From Marinobacter sp. (GTDB lineage: Bacteria; Pseudomonadota; Gammaproteobacteria; Pseudomonadales; Oleiphilaceae): a DNA stretch of 36,405 bases. The stretch's first letter is position 1. Each line of letters opens with the position of its first letter. Below are positions 8,136 to 16,272 of this stretch, one piece after another. The stretch is taken from contig JAKLLS010000023.1 in NCBI GenBank assembly GCA_022014155.1, forward strand, positions 1-36,405, read 5' to 3'. The position numbers and the translations under genes are program-made. The notes beneath the pieces were generated by a model. It ran no database searches and was not told the origin of the DNA. It saw nothing but the letters and a program-made list of their open reading frames with translations.

Positions 8136-9623
8136 TCAGGAGGACCCGGAATCGGCATTGCTTACCAGTCTGAGCTCGGCGTTTGCCCTTTTTTGCTGAT
8201 GCTTGAGCCGCCGGACACAACGCTCCAGGGTTTTGGAGATACGGGCATGGGAACGGATCATCGAAATCTTTGGCCAGGTTGCACGCTCACCCGCCAGGAT
8301 CATTTCCCGGACATACTCAGGCTCCGGGTTCGCCAGCATACGCCGAAAATCCCGTAGTCGGTATGACGGTGCGATGGTGACATCACCGGAATAACGCTGG
8401 GCCATGATGGTATACAACTGCCCCGACACCTGACGCATAATTTCAGGGCGAACCCGCTTGCGGAGATAATCAAACAGTCCCTGTCCGTGGAACTGGATCT
8501 CAGACTTCAACAAATGCATCGGAAGGTTTGCGAGACTTAGCTTTTCGTCCCGGCCACGGCGATTCAGGAACGGCACAACGTGGGGGTTAGTCTGACTGAC
8601 AATGGTGAAGTTCACATCATACAGATGCATCAGACGCTCAATAGGCAAGTCACTGACGACCGATCCATCCACGAATTTCAATCGGGACGTGTACGGCAGC
8701 GAGTTACCGTGCATGTCCTTCTTCATCAAGGTCACCGGTGGATAAATGCCCGGTACCGCTGCACTGGCAAGGGCGGCACTCCATACCAGAAGGTAAGGCG
8801 AGGTATACCCGCACAGCAGACGCGCCTTCTGATGCGCCTGTACCGGTGATACGCTGATGTTGATGGAACGACCGGTGCGCTGAAATGCCTCTTCGAACGT
8901 GTACTCGCCGATATTTGCTCTCAGGCAGGCCTTCAACTGGTCTTGGTCCATCAGCCCATCCCCCTGCATCGCACTGATCAGCCCACGCCACTTCCAGGCT
9001 TTCAGGTGATGGTTTTCCGGTACCAGCATTTCAGGAATTTCCGCATCGGTATGAACGCCCAGTATTCCGGCAATAATCGCCCCGATACTGGATCCCGCTA
9101 CCACCTGAGGTAACAGGCCCTTTTCCCACAAGGCCTTGATCACACCGAAATGGAACATACCCAACGTCGCCCCACCGCTGAGCAGCAGCGTCGGGCGACC
9201 GTAACTGGTCAGTGTATCTCGGAAGAACTGTAGCTTTTCGGCAACGGGGAATCCGGGTACCGGGTGATCACAGAGGAAATCCAGCGCTTCGCAGACCTGG
9301 GTAATGTACTCTTCCACCAGGTGTTTGGTACCCACGCGGGAACGGCTGTAGAGGGCTGCGTTCCCCATGTTACCAAGGTCGTGATGAAGACCTTCCCGCA
9401 ACGCTCGCTTCAAGCGTTCAAAATCATTCTGTTGTCGATACTGGCGAAGGTTGCTGAGCCGATCATAGATCAGCTCATAGTGATAGAGGTCGGAAACAAA
9501 GTCCTCCTTCCACTCCACATTCCCCTCAAGGAAGTCGAGCTCCAGGGCGGCGGCTTTCCATACCTCGTAATTGGGTGCCTCCGCCAACATTTTCCGAAAC
9601 TTGCGAATGCGGCCATCAGTCAT
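8136..9623 (-). CDS. DUF3336 + patatin-like serine lipase (TGL3/4/5-type)
   Basis: A 495-residue protein. An N-terminal DUF3336-like helical region (about 1-135, with WKAAALELDFLEGNVEWK) precedes a patatin domain. The oxyanion loop is SGGATLG (149-155), the nucleophile motif is GSSIG with Ser179, and the second dyad residue is Asp319 in DGS. This two-domain arrangement is that of yeast triacylglycerol lipases Tgl3/4/5 and their bacterial homologues. A lipase or phospholipase acting on neutral lipid or phospholipid is therefore likely; the substrate is not shown by sequence. There is no signal peptide, so it is probably cytoplasmic or membrane-peripheral. Its start is 5 bp from the mlaA stop, implying co-transcription with that outer-membrane lipid transporter gene. 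Confidence 0.88.
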   Translation of the reverse strand: MTDGRIRKFRKMLAEAPNYEVWKAAALELDFLEGNVEWKEDFVSDLYHYELIYDRLSNLRQYRQQNDFERLKRALREGLHHDLGNMGNAALYSRSRVGTKHLVEEYITQVCEALDFLCDHPVPGFPVAEKLQFFRDTLTSYGRPTLLLSGGATLGMFHFGVIKALWEKGLLPQVVAGSSIGAIIAGILGVHTDAEIPEMLVPENHHLKAWKWRGLISAMQGDGLMDQDQLKACLRANIGEYTFEEAFQRTGRSINISVSPVQAHQKARLLCGYTSPYLLVWSAALASAAVPGIYPPVTLMKKDMHGNSLPYTSRLKFVDGSVVSDLPIERLMHLYDVNFTIVSQTNPHVVPFLNRRGRDEKLSLANLPMHLLKSEIQFHGQGLFDYLRKRVRPEIMRQVSGQLYTIMAQRYSGDVTIAPSYRLRDFRRMLANPEPEYVREMILAGERATWPKISMIRSHARISKTLERCVRRLKHQQKRANAELRLVSNADSGSS

Positions 9624-9628
9624 TGCAA

Positions 9629-10414
9629 TCAGAAATCTTCCAGCATCAGATCATCATCTTCATCTGCGAACGGGTCCGACATCGTCTTGCCATCGTTAAT
9701 CAGGTATTCCCTGCGCTGCAGATACGCGTTCCTCACGAAAGTATAGCCGTCCCCGGACATAAAGCCTTCCGCAGGGATAAGATCGGCCCGTTTATCCACG
9801 ATCTGCAGGGCTCTGGCGAAGTAAACATCCGGTTCCTCGACGGCATCCCAGGCGGACGGAAGAACCAGAATGTCAGTGCCGAGTCCGACAAAATCCCTGG
9901 GGTTGGAAGGCCCCAGGAATGGCAGCATCAGGTAGGGACCGGAATCAACCCCCCAATAGCCCAAGGTCTGGCCGAAATCCTCCGGACGCTCTGGCAAATC
10001 AAAAGCAGTAGCGACGTCAATCAATCCGCCAAGTCCGAATACGGTGTTGTAGGTGAAACGGCCCGCGGCCACAACAGCGGACTCGCCTTTGAGCTGGAAC
10101 AGACTGTTTGCGAAATTTCGAATTTCTGTGAGGTTATTGAAAAAATTGGTCACAGCACGGTCGGCGAACCCCGGCATCACCGTACGGTACGTCTGGGCTA
10201 CTGGCCTCAGGAACCAGTTGTCGATAGTCTCATTGAAGCTATAGACCTTGCGATTCCAGCTTTCATAAGGATCGCTTTCATTAACCGGCCCGGACATCTC
10301 GGGGGCTGGTTCCTGCACGTTCTGGGCGGCCACATGCGCAGCACCACCCACGAACCCAATGAGAGCAGCCAGAACTATTCCAAACGTCCGGCACCGGGAA
10401 AAATAATCTGTCAT
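9629..10414 (-). CDS. mlaA: MlaA/VacJ-family outer-membrane lipid-asymmetry protein
   Basis: A 261-residue VacJ/MlaA protein. The conserved core is clear: DPYESWNRKVYSFNE, FLRPVAQTYRTVMP, FFNNLTEIRNFANSLFQ, and GYWGVDSGPYLMLPFLGPS. MlaA removes mislocalised phospholipids from the outer leaflet of the outer membrane and passes them to the Mla pathway. The N-terminus is a classic cleavable signal peptide (probable cut after Ala30, HVAA/Q). No lipobox cysteine is present (the only nearby Cys is residue 8, in the n-region), whereas E. coli MlaA is a lipoprotein. The C-terminus is strongly acidic (DPFADEDDDLMLEDF). It is co-oriented with and 5 bp from a patatin-type lipase. The MlaBCDEF genes are not in this window. 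Confidence 0.92.
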   Translation of the reverse strand: MTDYFSRCRTFGIVLAALIGFVGGAAHVAAQNVQEPAPEMSGPVNESDPYESWNRKVYSFNETIDNWFLRPVAQTYRTVMPGFADRAVTNFFNNLTEIRNFANSLFQLKGESAVVAAGRFTYNTVFGLGGLIDVATAFDLPERPEDFGQTLGYWGVDSGPYLMLPFLGPSNPRDFVGLGTDILVLPSAWDAVEEPDVYFARALQIVDKRADLIPAEGFMSGDGYTFVRNAYLQRREYLINDGKTMSDPFADEDDDLMLEDF

Positions 10415-10490
10415 TTTTGAGCCTGAGGTTGTTAAATCCGTTTCAGTTCGTCGAAAATACCGGCTCTGCTTTTCTTTTTATTCGCTCTCA

Positions 10491-10504
10491 GGTTCGGAGG
10501 AACC
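10491..10504 (+). promoter_or_regulatory. Hairpin presenting the thioesterase Shine-Dalgarno in its loop
   Basis: GGTTC (10491-10495) pairs with GAACC (10500-10504), leaving GGAG in the loop; GGAGG is the ribosome binding site for ATG 10507. A GGA exposed in a short hairpin loop over the Shine-Dalgarno is the typical shape of a CsrA/RsmA target. The structure is read from the sequence and the regulator is inferred. Confidence 0.4.
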
Positions 10505-10506
10505 CG

Positions 10507-10914
10507 ATGTCAGTACCGGGAAATCTAGTCAACACCTTGTCCGTCCCCCTACGCTGGGGAGATATGGATGCTTACGGCCACGCCAACAATACGGTTTATT
10601 TCCGATTCTTCGAGGAAGCCCGGATCGTTTGGCTGAGATCCCTTGAATTAGGTGGTCCCGAGGCAGCCGACGGGCCGATCATTATAAAGACCAGCGCCAC
10701 CTTTCTGAAGGAACTGAATCACCCGGCCACCGTTGTGGTGAAAACATACGCCGACAAGGCCGGCAATACCAGCCTGGATACTTACCATACCCTGACGGAT
10801 GCCGACACCGGTGACCTGTATGCCGAGGGTTACGCCAAGATTGTCTGGTTTGACCGGGTTAACCGCTCATCCACCCGGCTGCCAGACACCCTCAGAGCCC
10901 TGGCAGCGGAATAG
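10507..10914 (+). CDS. Hot-dog acyl-CoA thioesterase (YbgC/4HBT-like)
   Basis: A 135-residue hot-dog fold enzyme. The N-terminal motif RWGDMDAYGHANNTVYFRFF includes the catalytic-type Asp21 of the 4-hydroxybenzoyl-CoA thioesterase group, followed by the usual pattern through KTSATFLKEL and AEGYAKIVWFD. It should hydrolyse acyl-CoA thioesters; chain-length preference is unknown. I chose ATG 10507 because GGAGG lies at 10496-10500. Upstream in-frame TTG starts have no ribosome site and would run into the mlaA promoter region. It is divergent from mlaA, with 92 bp between the starts, and convergent with the KAS III-like gene, 13 bp away. Confidence 0.9.
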   Translation: MSVPGNLVNTLSVPLRWGDMDAYGHANNTVYFRFFEEARIVWLRSLELGGPEAADGPIIIKTSATFLKELNHPATVVVKTYADKAGNTSLDTYHTLTDADTGDLYAEGYAKIVWFDRVNRSSTRLPDTLRALAAE

Positions 10915-10927
10915 ATGTCAGCTGGGG

Positions 10928-12049
10928 TTATCGGCGGCGCACCACCACGCTGCCGATAGAGTAACCCGCCCCGAAGGAACAGATCACGCCCAGGTCACCG
11001 GACTTCAGGTCATCCTTGTGTTTATGGAAAGCAATGATGGAACCTGCGGAACTGGTATTGGCGTACTCATCGAGAATTACCGGGGCCTCATCGGTATCCG
11101 CGTCACGGCCCAGCACCTTGCGGGCGATCAACTGATTCATGTTCAGGTTTGCCTGGTGCAACCACATGCGACGCAGATCGTCAGGCGCCAGCGACAGCCC
11201 ATTGAGCTGATTCAGGATTGTTTCCGCAACCAGCGGGGACACTTCCTTGAAGACCTTCCGCCCCTGCTGCACAAACAACTTGTCCGGCTTGCCGATTCCT
11301 GACTCGTCTCCCCGGTTCAGGAAGCCGAAGTTATTGCGAATGTTGTTGGAAAACTTGGTCTTGAGGCTGGTTCCCAGAATTTCGAACCCCGGCCCCGAAA
11401 CCGCATCCTCCTCACGCTCCACCAGGATGGCGGTGCAGGCATCGCCGAAAATGAAGTGGCTGTCGCGATCCCGGAAATTCAGGTGACCGGAACAGATTTC
11501 GGGGCTGACCACCAGCACCGCACGGGCACTGCCGTTTTCCACGGAATTGACCGCCGCCTGCAGGCCAAACGTGGCTGAACTGCATGCCACATTCATATCA
11601 TAGGCAAAGCCATCAATCCCCAGAGCGTTCTGGACTTCAATGGAAATGGCCGGGTAAGGACGCTGCATATTGGAACAGGCAACGATCACCGCATCCACAT
11701 CCGACGCGGTCTTCCCTGCTTGCTCCAGGGCCTCCTTGCACGCAGCAACCGACATATCACACTGCACGGACGGTTGATCATTCCCCCGCTCGGGAATATG
11801 CGGTGCCATTCGCTCCGGATCAAGAATGCCGCTCTTGTCGATCACGTGACGACGTTTAATGCCGGATGCCTTTTCAATGAAACTTGAGGAGGAAGGCTGC
11901 AGAGCTTCCAGTTCGCCCCGGGCGATTTCGTCGGCATGTTTGCCATTATGAATCTCAACGAAGGCATTGAATGCCTCCACCAGTTCGTCGTTGTCGATGG
12001 TTGCAGGCGGTGTATACAGACCGGTTCCGCTGATGACGGCTTTAATCAC
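10928..12049 (-). CDS. Beta-ketoacyl-ACP synthase III-like condensing enzyme
   Basis: A 373-residue thiolase-fold enzyme of the FabH type. The Cys-His-Asn triad is visible: C156 in NVACSSATFG, H298 in LHQANLNMNQ and N331 in YANTSSAGS. Loops are longer than in canonical FabH (about 320 residues), as in the Pseudomonas PA3286-type enzymes, which take acyl-CoA primers (recalled family knowledge, moderate certainty). The likely reaction is decarboxylative condensation of an acyl-CoA with malonyl-ACP, linking fatty-acid degradation products to synthesis. The start codon is GTG (12049-12047) with only a weak GGGG ribosome site. It is a single gene followed convergently by a thioesterase. Which primer it uses cannot be told from sequence. 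Confidence 0.88.
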   Translation of the reverse strand: MIKAVISGTGLYTPPATIDNDELVEAFNAFVEIHNGKHADEIARGELEALQPSSSSFIEKASGIKRRHVIDKSGILDPERMAPHIPERGNDQPSVQCDMSVAACKEALEQAGKTASDVDAVIVACSNMQRPYPAISIEVQNALGIDGFAYDMNVACSSATFGLQAAVNSVENGSARAVLVVSPEICSGHLNFRDRDSHFIFGDACTAILVEREEDAVSGPGFEILGTSLKTKFSNNIRNNFGFLNRGDESGIGKPDKLFVQQGRKVFKEVSPLVAETILNQLNGLSLAPDDLRRMWLHQANLNMNQLIARKVLGRDADTDEAPVILDEYANTSSAGSIIAFHKHKDDLKSGDLGVICSFGAGYSIGSVVVRRR

Positions 12050-12150
12050 GCTAACCCCACGTCATGGTAGTGAAAACAAATGAAAGAACGTTCCGCTTAT
12101 GCACCAAATAGTAACACAGTCCTGACAATTTGCTCGCGCCTATGGAGGCC
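12050..12150. other. Short intergenic region before the KAS III-like gene
   Basis: About 100 bp between the hrpA stop and the KAS III-like gene start. It must hold either a promoter for the latter or read-through from hrpA. I see no convincing -35/-10 pair and no hairpin followed by a T tract. Confidence 0.3.
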
Positions 12151-15100
12151 TCAGACTCGGGTCTTTGCCCACTGGCGATCAAGCCGTTTGACAGACACCG
12201 GCATAACTGTGCCCAATTGCTGGGCAAAGAAGGACACCCGAAACTCCTCCAGCATCCATCGATACAGCACCAGTTCCGGATCCCGTACTCCCTGACGCTG
12301 CTGTTCCTCCAGTTTGCTGGCATAGCGCGACCAGAGAGGCTCAATCGTGTGGAGAAATTCTCGCTCACGCCCCATTTCACGCGGCATTTTCTCGAACCGG
12401 ATAGCGGCGGCCTCAAAGTAGCGGCCAAACTGTTCCAGCCACTGGGTCGGCGTGGCGACAAGGAAACCCGGGTAGACGAGATGCTGAAGCTGGAATTTCA
12501 AGTCGGCCATACTGTTCGCCTGTGCCAGGCTGATTTTGCCTTTCAGCTGTTTGGCCACGGCATGGTAGCCCTTCATTGCCTGGTGCAGTCGCTCGTCCGC
12601 CTGTTCCAGCGCCGGAATGAAATCACCCCGCCCGCCGTCGAAAATGGCCTCGAACTGTTGCCGGTCACGGGGCAAACCGTCCGACAGAAAGTGCTCCATG
12701 GCAGTCGCCACCAGCAGGTCATCCAGCAGCACCCTGGCCTGCCCGACGGGGGCGAACATCAGGGCTGAAGCCTTGAAATGTGGTAGCTTGCGCTCGAGAT
12801 CATCCAGGGTGTTGCCAAACCGGTTGAGCATCAGCCTCGCCACCGCCTTGCGGGTGGCGTCCTCTGCCGTTAATTGGTCCAGATATCGGGTCTGCTTTAC
12901 GGCTTTACCAACGTCTTCCAGCGCTGGATAGACCGTTACTTGCATACCGCCTTTTTCAGTCTGTACCGACTCCGGAAGCGACCCGAAATCCCAGTCGACA
13001 TACTCTTGCTCCAGCCGGGAGTCATCAGGTGTCTGGGCGGCGGAGGCCAGGGCTGCCTCGGCCTTGCCTTCAAGCTGGTCCTGCAGCGCCGAGGTTTCCC
13101 GCCCCTCGGCCATCACCTTGCCGCCGTCCCCCATCACGCGGACGTTCATCCGCAGGTGTCGGGGCAGCTCGTCCTCCGGCCAGACGTCGGGATCAATCCG
13201 TACCCCGGTCATTCGCCGCAGCTGCTCTCCGAGCTGAATCGCCAGGGGTTGATTGGACGGCTGCATATTCTCCAGGGCGGCGTCTACAAAATCCGGTACC
13301 GGCACAAAATTTCGGCGCAAGGCTTTAGGAAGCCCTTTCACCAGGGCGATGCATTTCTCCCTCAGCAGCCCTGGCACCAACCATTCCAGCCTGCGCGCCG
13401 GAATCTGCTTGAGAGCCATCAGGGGCACCTGAAGAGTGACCCCGTCCCGTTCGCTCGTGGGCTCGAATTCGTAACTCAGTGGATACTGTACGCCTTCCCA
13501 CTCGAGATAATCCGGGTACAAGGAGTCCGCCTGCTCATCCACAGGCCGCTGCAGAATGTCCTGTTCGGTCAGCTCCATGTTTTTCAGGCCTTCGGCACTG
13601 AGACTCTTCCACCAGGTTTCGAAATGGCGACCACTGACAATGTCTTCCGGCAAACGCTGGTCGTAGAACGCCACCAGGGCTTCATCATCCACCAACAGGT
13701 CACGACGCCGGGTTTTCTTTTCCAGATTCTCGACGGTATCCAGCAACTCGCGATTGCGCTCAATGAATGGCGCGCGGGATCGGTAGTCACCCTCCACCAA
13801 TGCGCGCCGGATAAACAGCTCCCGACATTCTTTTGGGTCTACCTTGCTGTAAGGGATCCGCCGGCGCGGCACCACATCCAGGCCATACAGAGTGACTTTT
13901 TCGTAGCCCATGACCTGAGCCCGCTTTTGCTCCCAGTGGGGCTCAAAATAATGGTGCTTCACCACATGACCGGCCAGGGGCTCGATCCATTCCGGTTGAA
14001 TTGCCGCCACCATCCGCGCGAAGACACGGCTGGTTTCGACGATTTCTGCCGCAACGATCCATTTGGGGGCGCTTTTTGACACCTTGGAACCGGGGAACAG
14101 CGTGACCTTGCGGTTACGGGTGGCGAGGTACTCCCGCTTCTCCACCTTAACCGCCACCTGCCCCAAAAGGCCTGCCAGTATGGCCTTGTGGAGAGAATCG
14201 TATGACGCGGGCTCCGTATTGAAAGCCAGCTTCTGTTCGCGACAGATCAGGGTGAGCTGACGGTGAATATCCCGCCATTCCCGCATGCGCATCCAGGACA
14301 GGAAGGTTTTCTGGCACACCTTCTTGAGCTGATTCTGGGACAATTCCTGCCGCTGCTCTTCATAGAAGTTCCACAGATTCAGCAGGCTGGCAAAGTCTGA
14401 TTCCTTATCGTTGAACGGCGCGTGGGCCTGGTCTGCTGCCTGCTGCTTTTCCTGCGGGCGTTCCCGGGGATCCTGAATGCTGAGGCCCGCGATGATCACC
14501 AGGGTTTCCGAAAGACTGCCCTGCTCGGCGGCGGTAACCAGCATCCGCGCCAGTCGCGGATCCAGCGGCAAACGCGACATGGTGCGGCCCAGGGAGGTCA
14601 CCCGTCGCTTTTCATCGACAGCGCCTAGCTCTTCGAGCAGCTTGTAGCCGTCATTGATCAACCGCCGGTCCGGCGCCTCCAGAAACGGGAAATGGCGAAT
14701 TTCCCCGAGTCCGGACGTTGCCATTTGAAGTATGACGGAGGCCAGGTTGGTGCGAAGGATCTCGGGATCGGTGTATTCCGGACGGTTGATAAAATCCGCC
14801 TCGTCATACAGCCGGAAACAGATGCCCGGCGCCACCCGACCACAGCGCCCTGCCCGCTGATTGGCGCTGGCCTGGGAGACGGGCTCAATCGGCAGGCGCT
14901 GAATTTTTGAGCGCACACTGTAACGGCTGATGCGGGCCACGCCGGTGTCGATGACGTAACGAATCCCGGGCACTGTCAGCGACGTTTCCGCCACGTTGGT
15001 GGACAACACAATGCGCCGGCCCCGATGGCTCTGGAAGACCCGATTCTGCTCCTGGTTGCTCAGACGGGAATACAGGGGCAACACCTCAGTATGCTTGAGA

Positions 15101-16113
15101 TCCACATGGCGCAAGACCTTGCTCAGGTTGCGAATTTCCCGCTCACCGGGCAGGAATACCAGAACATCCCCCGGCGGTTTTTTGTCCTGGCGTTCATGCT
15201 GCTCTATTTCCTCAAGGGCACTGATCACTCCATCTGTCCAGCTCTGGTCGCGATCATCCTCATCACCGACCAGGGACCGATAACGAACATCCACCGGATA
15301 AGTACGGCCGCTGACCTCAATGACGGGCGCATCGCCAAAGAAATGGCTGAAACGTTCCACTTCAATGGTTGCCGAAGTAATGATGACCTTCAGGTCGAGA
15401 CGCTTAGGCAGCAGCTGACGTAAGTACCCCAATAGAAAGTCGATGTTGAGGCTGCGCTCATGGGCCTCGTCGATGATCAGGGTGTCATAGCGATCCAGGA
15501 AGCGGTCGTGCTGGACTTCCGCCAGCAGGATGCCATCGGTCATCACCTTTACGCGGGATTGCTCGGAGGTGTTATCGGTGAACCGAACCTGATACCCCAC
15601 CTGTTGGCCGGCCTGCTCCCCCAATTCCTCGGCAATTCGTCCGGCCACACTGCGGGCCGCGATTCGCCGCGGCTGGGTATGACCAATCAGCCCACGGATG
15701 CCACGGCCGCTGTTCAGGCAAATCTTGGGAATTTGGGTGGTTTTGCCGGAGCCGGTTTCGCCGGCAATGATCACGACCTGGTGTTTTTCAATCGCTTCAC
15801 GAATGTCATCCACCCGGTCCGACACCGGCAGATCCGGGGGAAAGGTCGCGGGCTTGTGTAGCGCCTGGCGCTGTTGCACTCTCGCCAGCCCACGATCAAG
15901 CCAACCCGCCATTTTCTCCAGGTCTTTATGCCCTGGCTTCCCCTTCTTTCGCGCCAACAGTTTGTGGATACGAGCTGCTTCCTGCTGGTTGCACGCATCC
16001 AGCTGCTCCATGATGGCTTTGACGGCGGCCTTGTTGTCCGGTGCAGAAGAGATGTCCGGCGTGGAAGCGTTATCCGGTGCGGCAGATGATGATTGCGACG
16101 GGGTCCGGGGCAT
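12151..16113 (-). CDS. hrpA: ATP-dependent RNA helicase HrpA (DEAH-box)
   Basis: A 1320-residue DEAH-box helicase, close to the usual 1300 residues of bacterial HrpA. Walker A GETGSGKTT is at 118-126, DEAH at 215-218, and SAT at 247-249. Further motifs are LSTNVAETSLT, the QRAGRCGR motif VI, an HA2/OB region, and a long C-terminal DUF3418-type region (roughly 700-1320). HrpA helps rescue stalled ribosomes and process some mRNAs (known of the E. coli family). The first 30 residues are a low-complexity Ser/Ala/Pro stretch and may be dispensable. It is alone between a bidirectional terminator (16193-16216) and the KAS III-like gene. No clear promoter was found in the 80 bp upstream. Confidence 0.95.
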   Translation of the reverse strand: MPRTPSQSSSAAPDNASTPDISSAPDNKAAVKAIMEQLDACNQQEAARIHKLLARKKGKPGHKDLEKMAGWLDRGLARVQQRQALHKPATFPPDLPVSDRVDDIREAIEKHQVVIIAGETGSGKTTQIPKICLNSGRGIRGLIGHTQPRRIAARSVAGRIAEELGEQAGQQVGYQVRFTDNTSEQSRVKVMTDGILLAEVQHDRFLDRYDTLIIDEAHERSLNIDFLLGYLRQLLPKRLDLKVIITSATIEVERFSHFFGDAPVIEVSGRTYPVDVRYRSLVGDEDDRDQSWTDGVISALEEIEQHERQDKKPPGDVLVFLPGEREIRNLSKVLRHVDLKHTEVLPLYSRLSNQEQNRVFQSHRGRRIVLSTNVAETSLTVPGIRYVIDTGVARISRYSVRSKIQRLPIEPVSQASANQRAGRCGRVAPGICFRLYDEADFINRPEYTDPEILRTNLASVILQMATSGLGEIRHFPFLEAPDRRLINDGYKLLEELGAVDEKRRVTSLGRTMSRLPLDPRLARMLVTAAEQGSLSETLVIIAGLSIQDPRERPQEKQQAADQAHAPFNDKESDFASLLNLWNFYEEQRQELSQNQLKKVCQKTFLSWMRMREWRDIHRQLTLICREQKLAFNTEPASYDSLHKAILAGLLGQVAVKVEKREYLATRNRKVTLFPGSKVSKSAPKWIVAAEIVETSRVFARMVAAIQPEWIEPLAGHVVKHHYFEPHWEQKRAQVMGYEKVTLYGLDVVPRRRIPYSKVDPKECRELFIRRALVEGDYRSRAPFIERNRELLDTVENLEKKTRRRDLLVDDEALVAFYDQRLPEDIVSGRHFETWWKSLSAEGLKNMELTEQDILQRPVDEQADSLYPDYLEWEGVQYPLSYEFEPTSERDGVTLQVPLMALKQIPARRLEWLVPGLLREKCIALVKGLPKALRRNFVPVPDFVDAALENMQPSNQPLAIQLGEQLRRMTGVRIDPDVWPEDELPRHLRMNVRVMGDGGKVMAEGRETSALQDQLEGKAEAALASAAQTPDDSRLEQEYVDWDFGSLPESVQTEKGGMQVTVYPALEDVGKAVKQTRYLDQLTAEDATRKAVARLMLNRFGNTLDDLERKLPHFKASALMFAPVGQARVLLDDLLVATAMEHFLSDGLPRDRQQFEAIFDGGRGDFIPALEQADERLHQAMKGYHAVAKQLKGKISLAQANSMADLKFQLQHLVYPGFLVATPTQWLEQFGRYFEAAAIRFEKMPREMGREREFLHTIEPLWSRYASKLEEQQRQGVRDPELVLYRWMLEEFRVSFFAQQLGTVMPVSVKRLDRQWAKTRV

Positions 16114-16192
16114 GAACAGGATTCACCAGTTTCGATATAGATCAAAGGAAATTGGCGTCAGTCTAACGGGAACTGCCTGCCTGTTAAACGGA

Positions 16193-16216
16193 AAAACCCC
16201 GCCAAAGCGGGGTTTT
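16193..16216. terminator. Bidirectional Rho-independent terminator downstream of fadD
   Basis: AAAACCCCGC (16193-16202) and GCGGGGTTTT (16207-16216) form a perfect 10-bp stem with a CAAA loop. On the minus strand it ends in TTTTT and terminates fadD before hrpA. A second 7-bp hairpin (16227-16233 with 16240-16246) lies between the fadD stop and this terminator. Confidence 0.9.
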
Positions 16217-16272
16217 CTGATCCGTAAAGCCAGCAAACTCTGGCTTAGTGCGGTTCTACTCTCGACTTATAC

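Noticed and set aside
12874..14079. Plus-strand open frame of 401 codons opposite hrpA
   Set aside because: Antisense to clear HrpA sequence, with no ribosome site or family resemblance.
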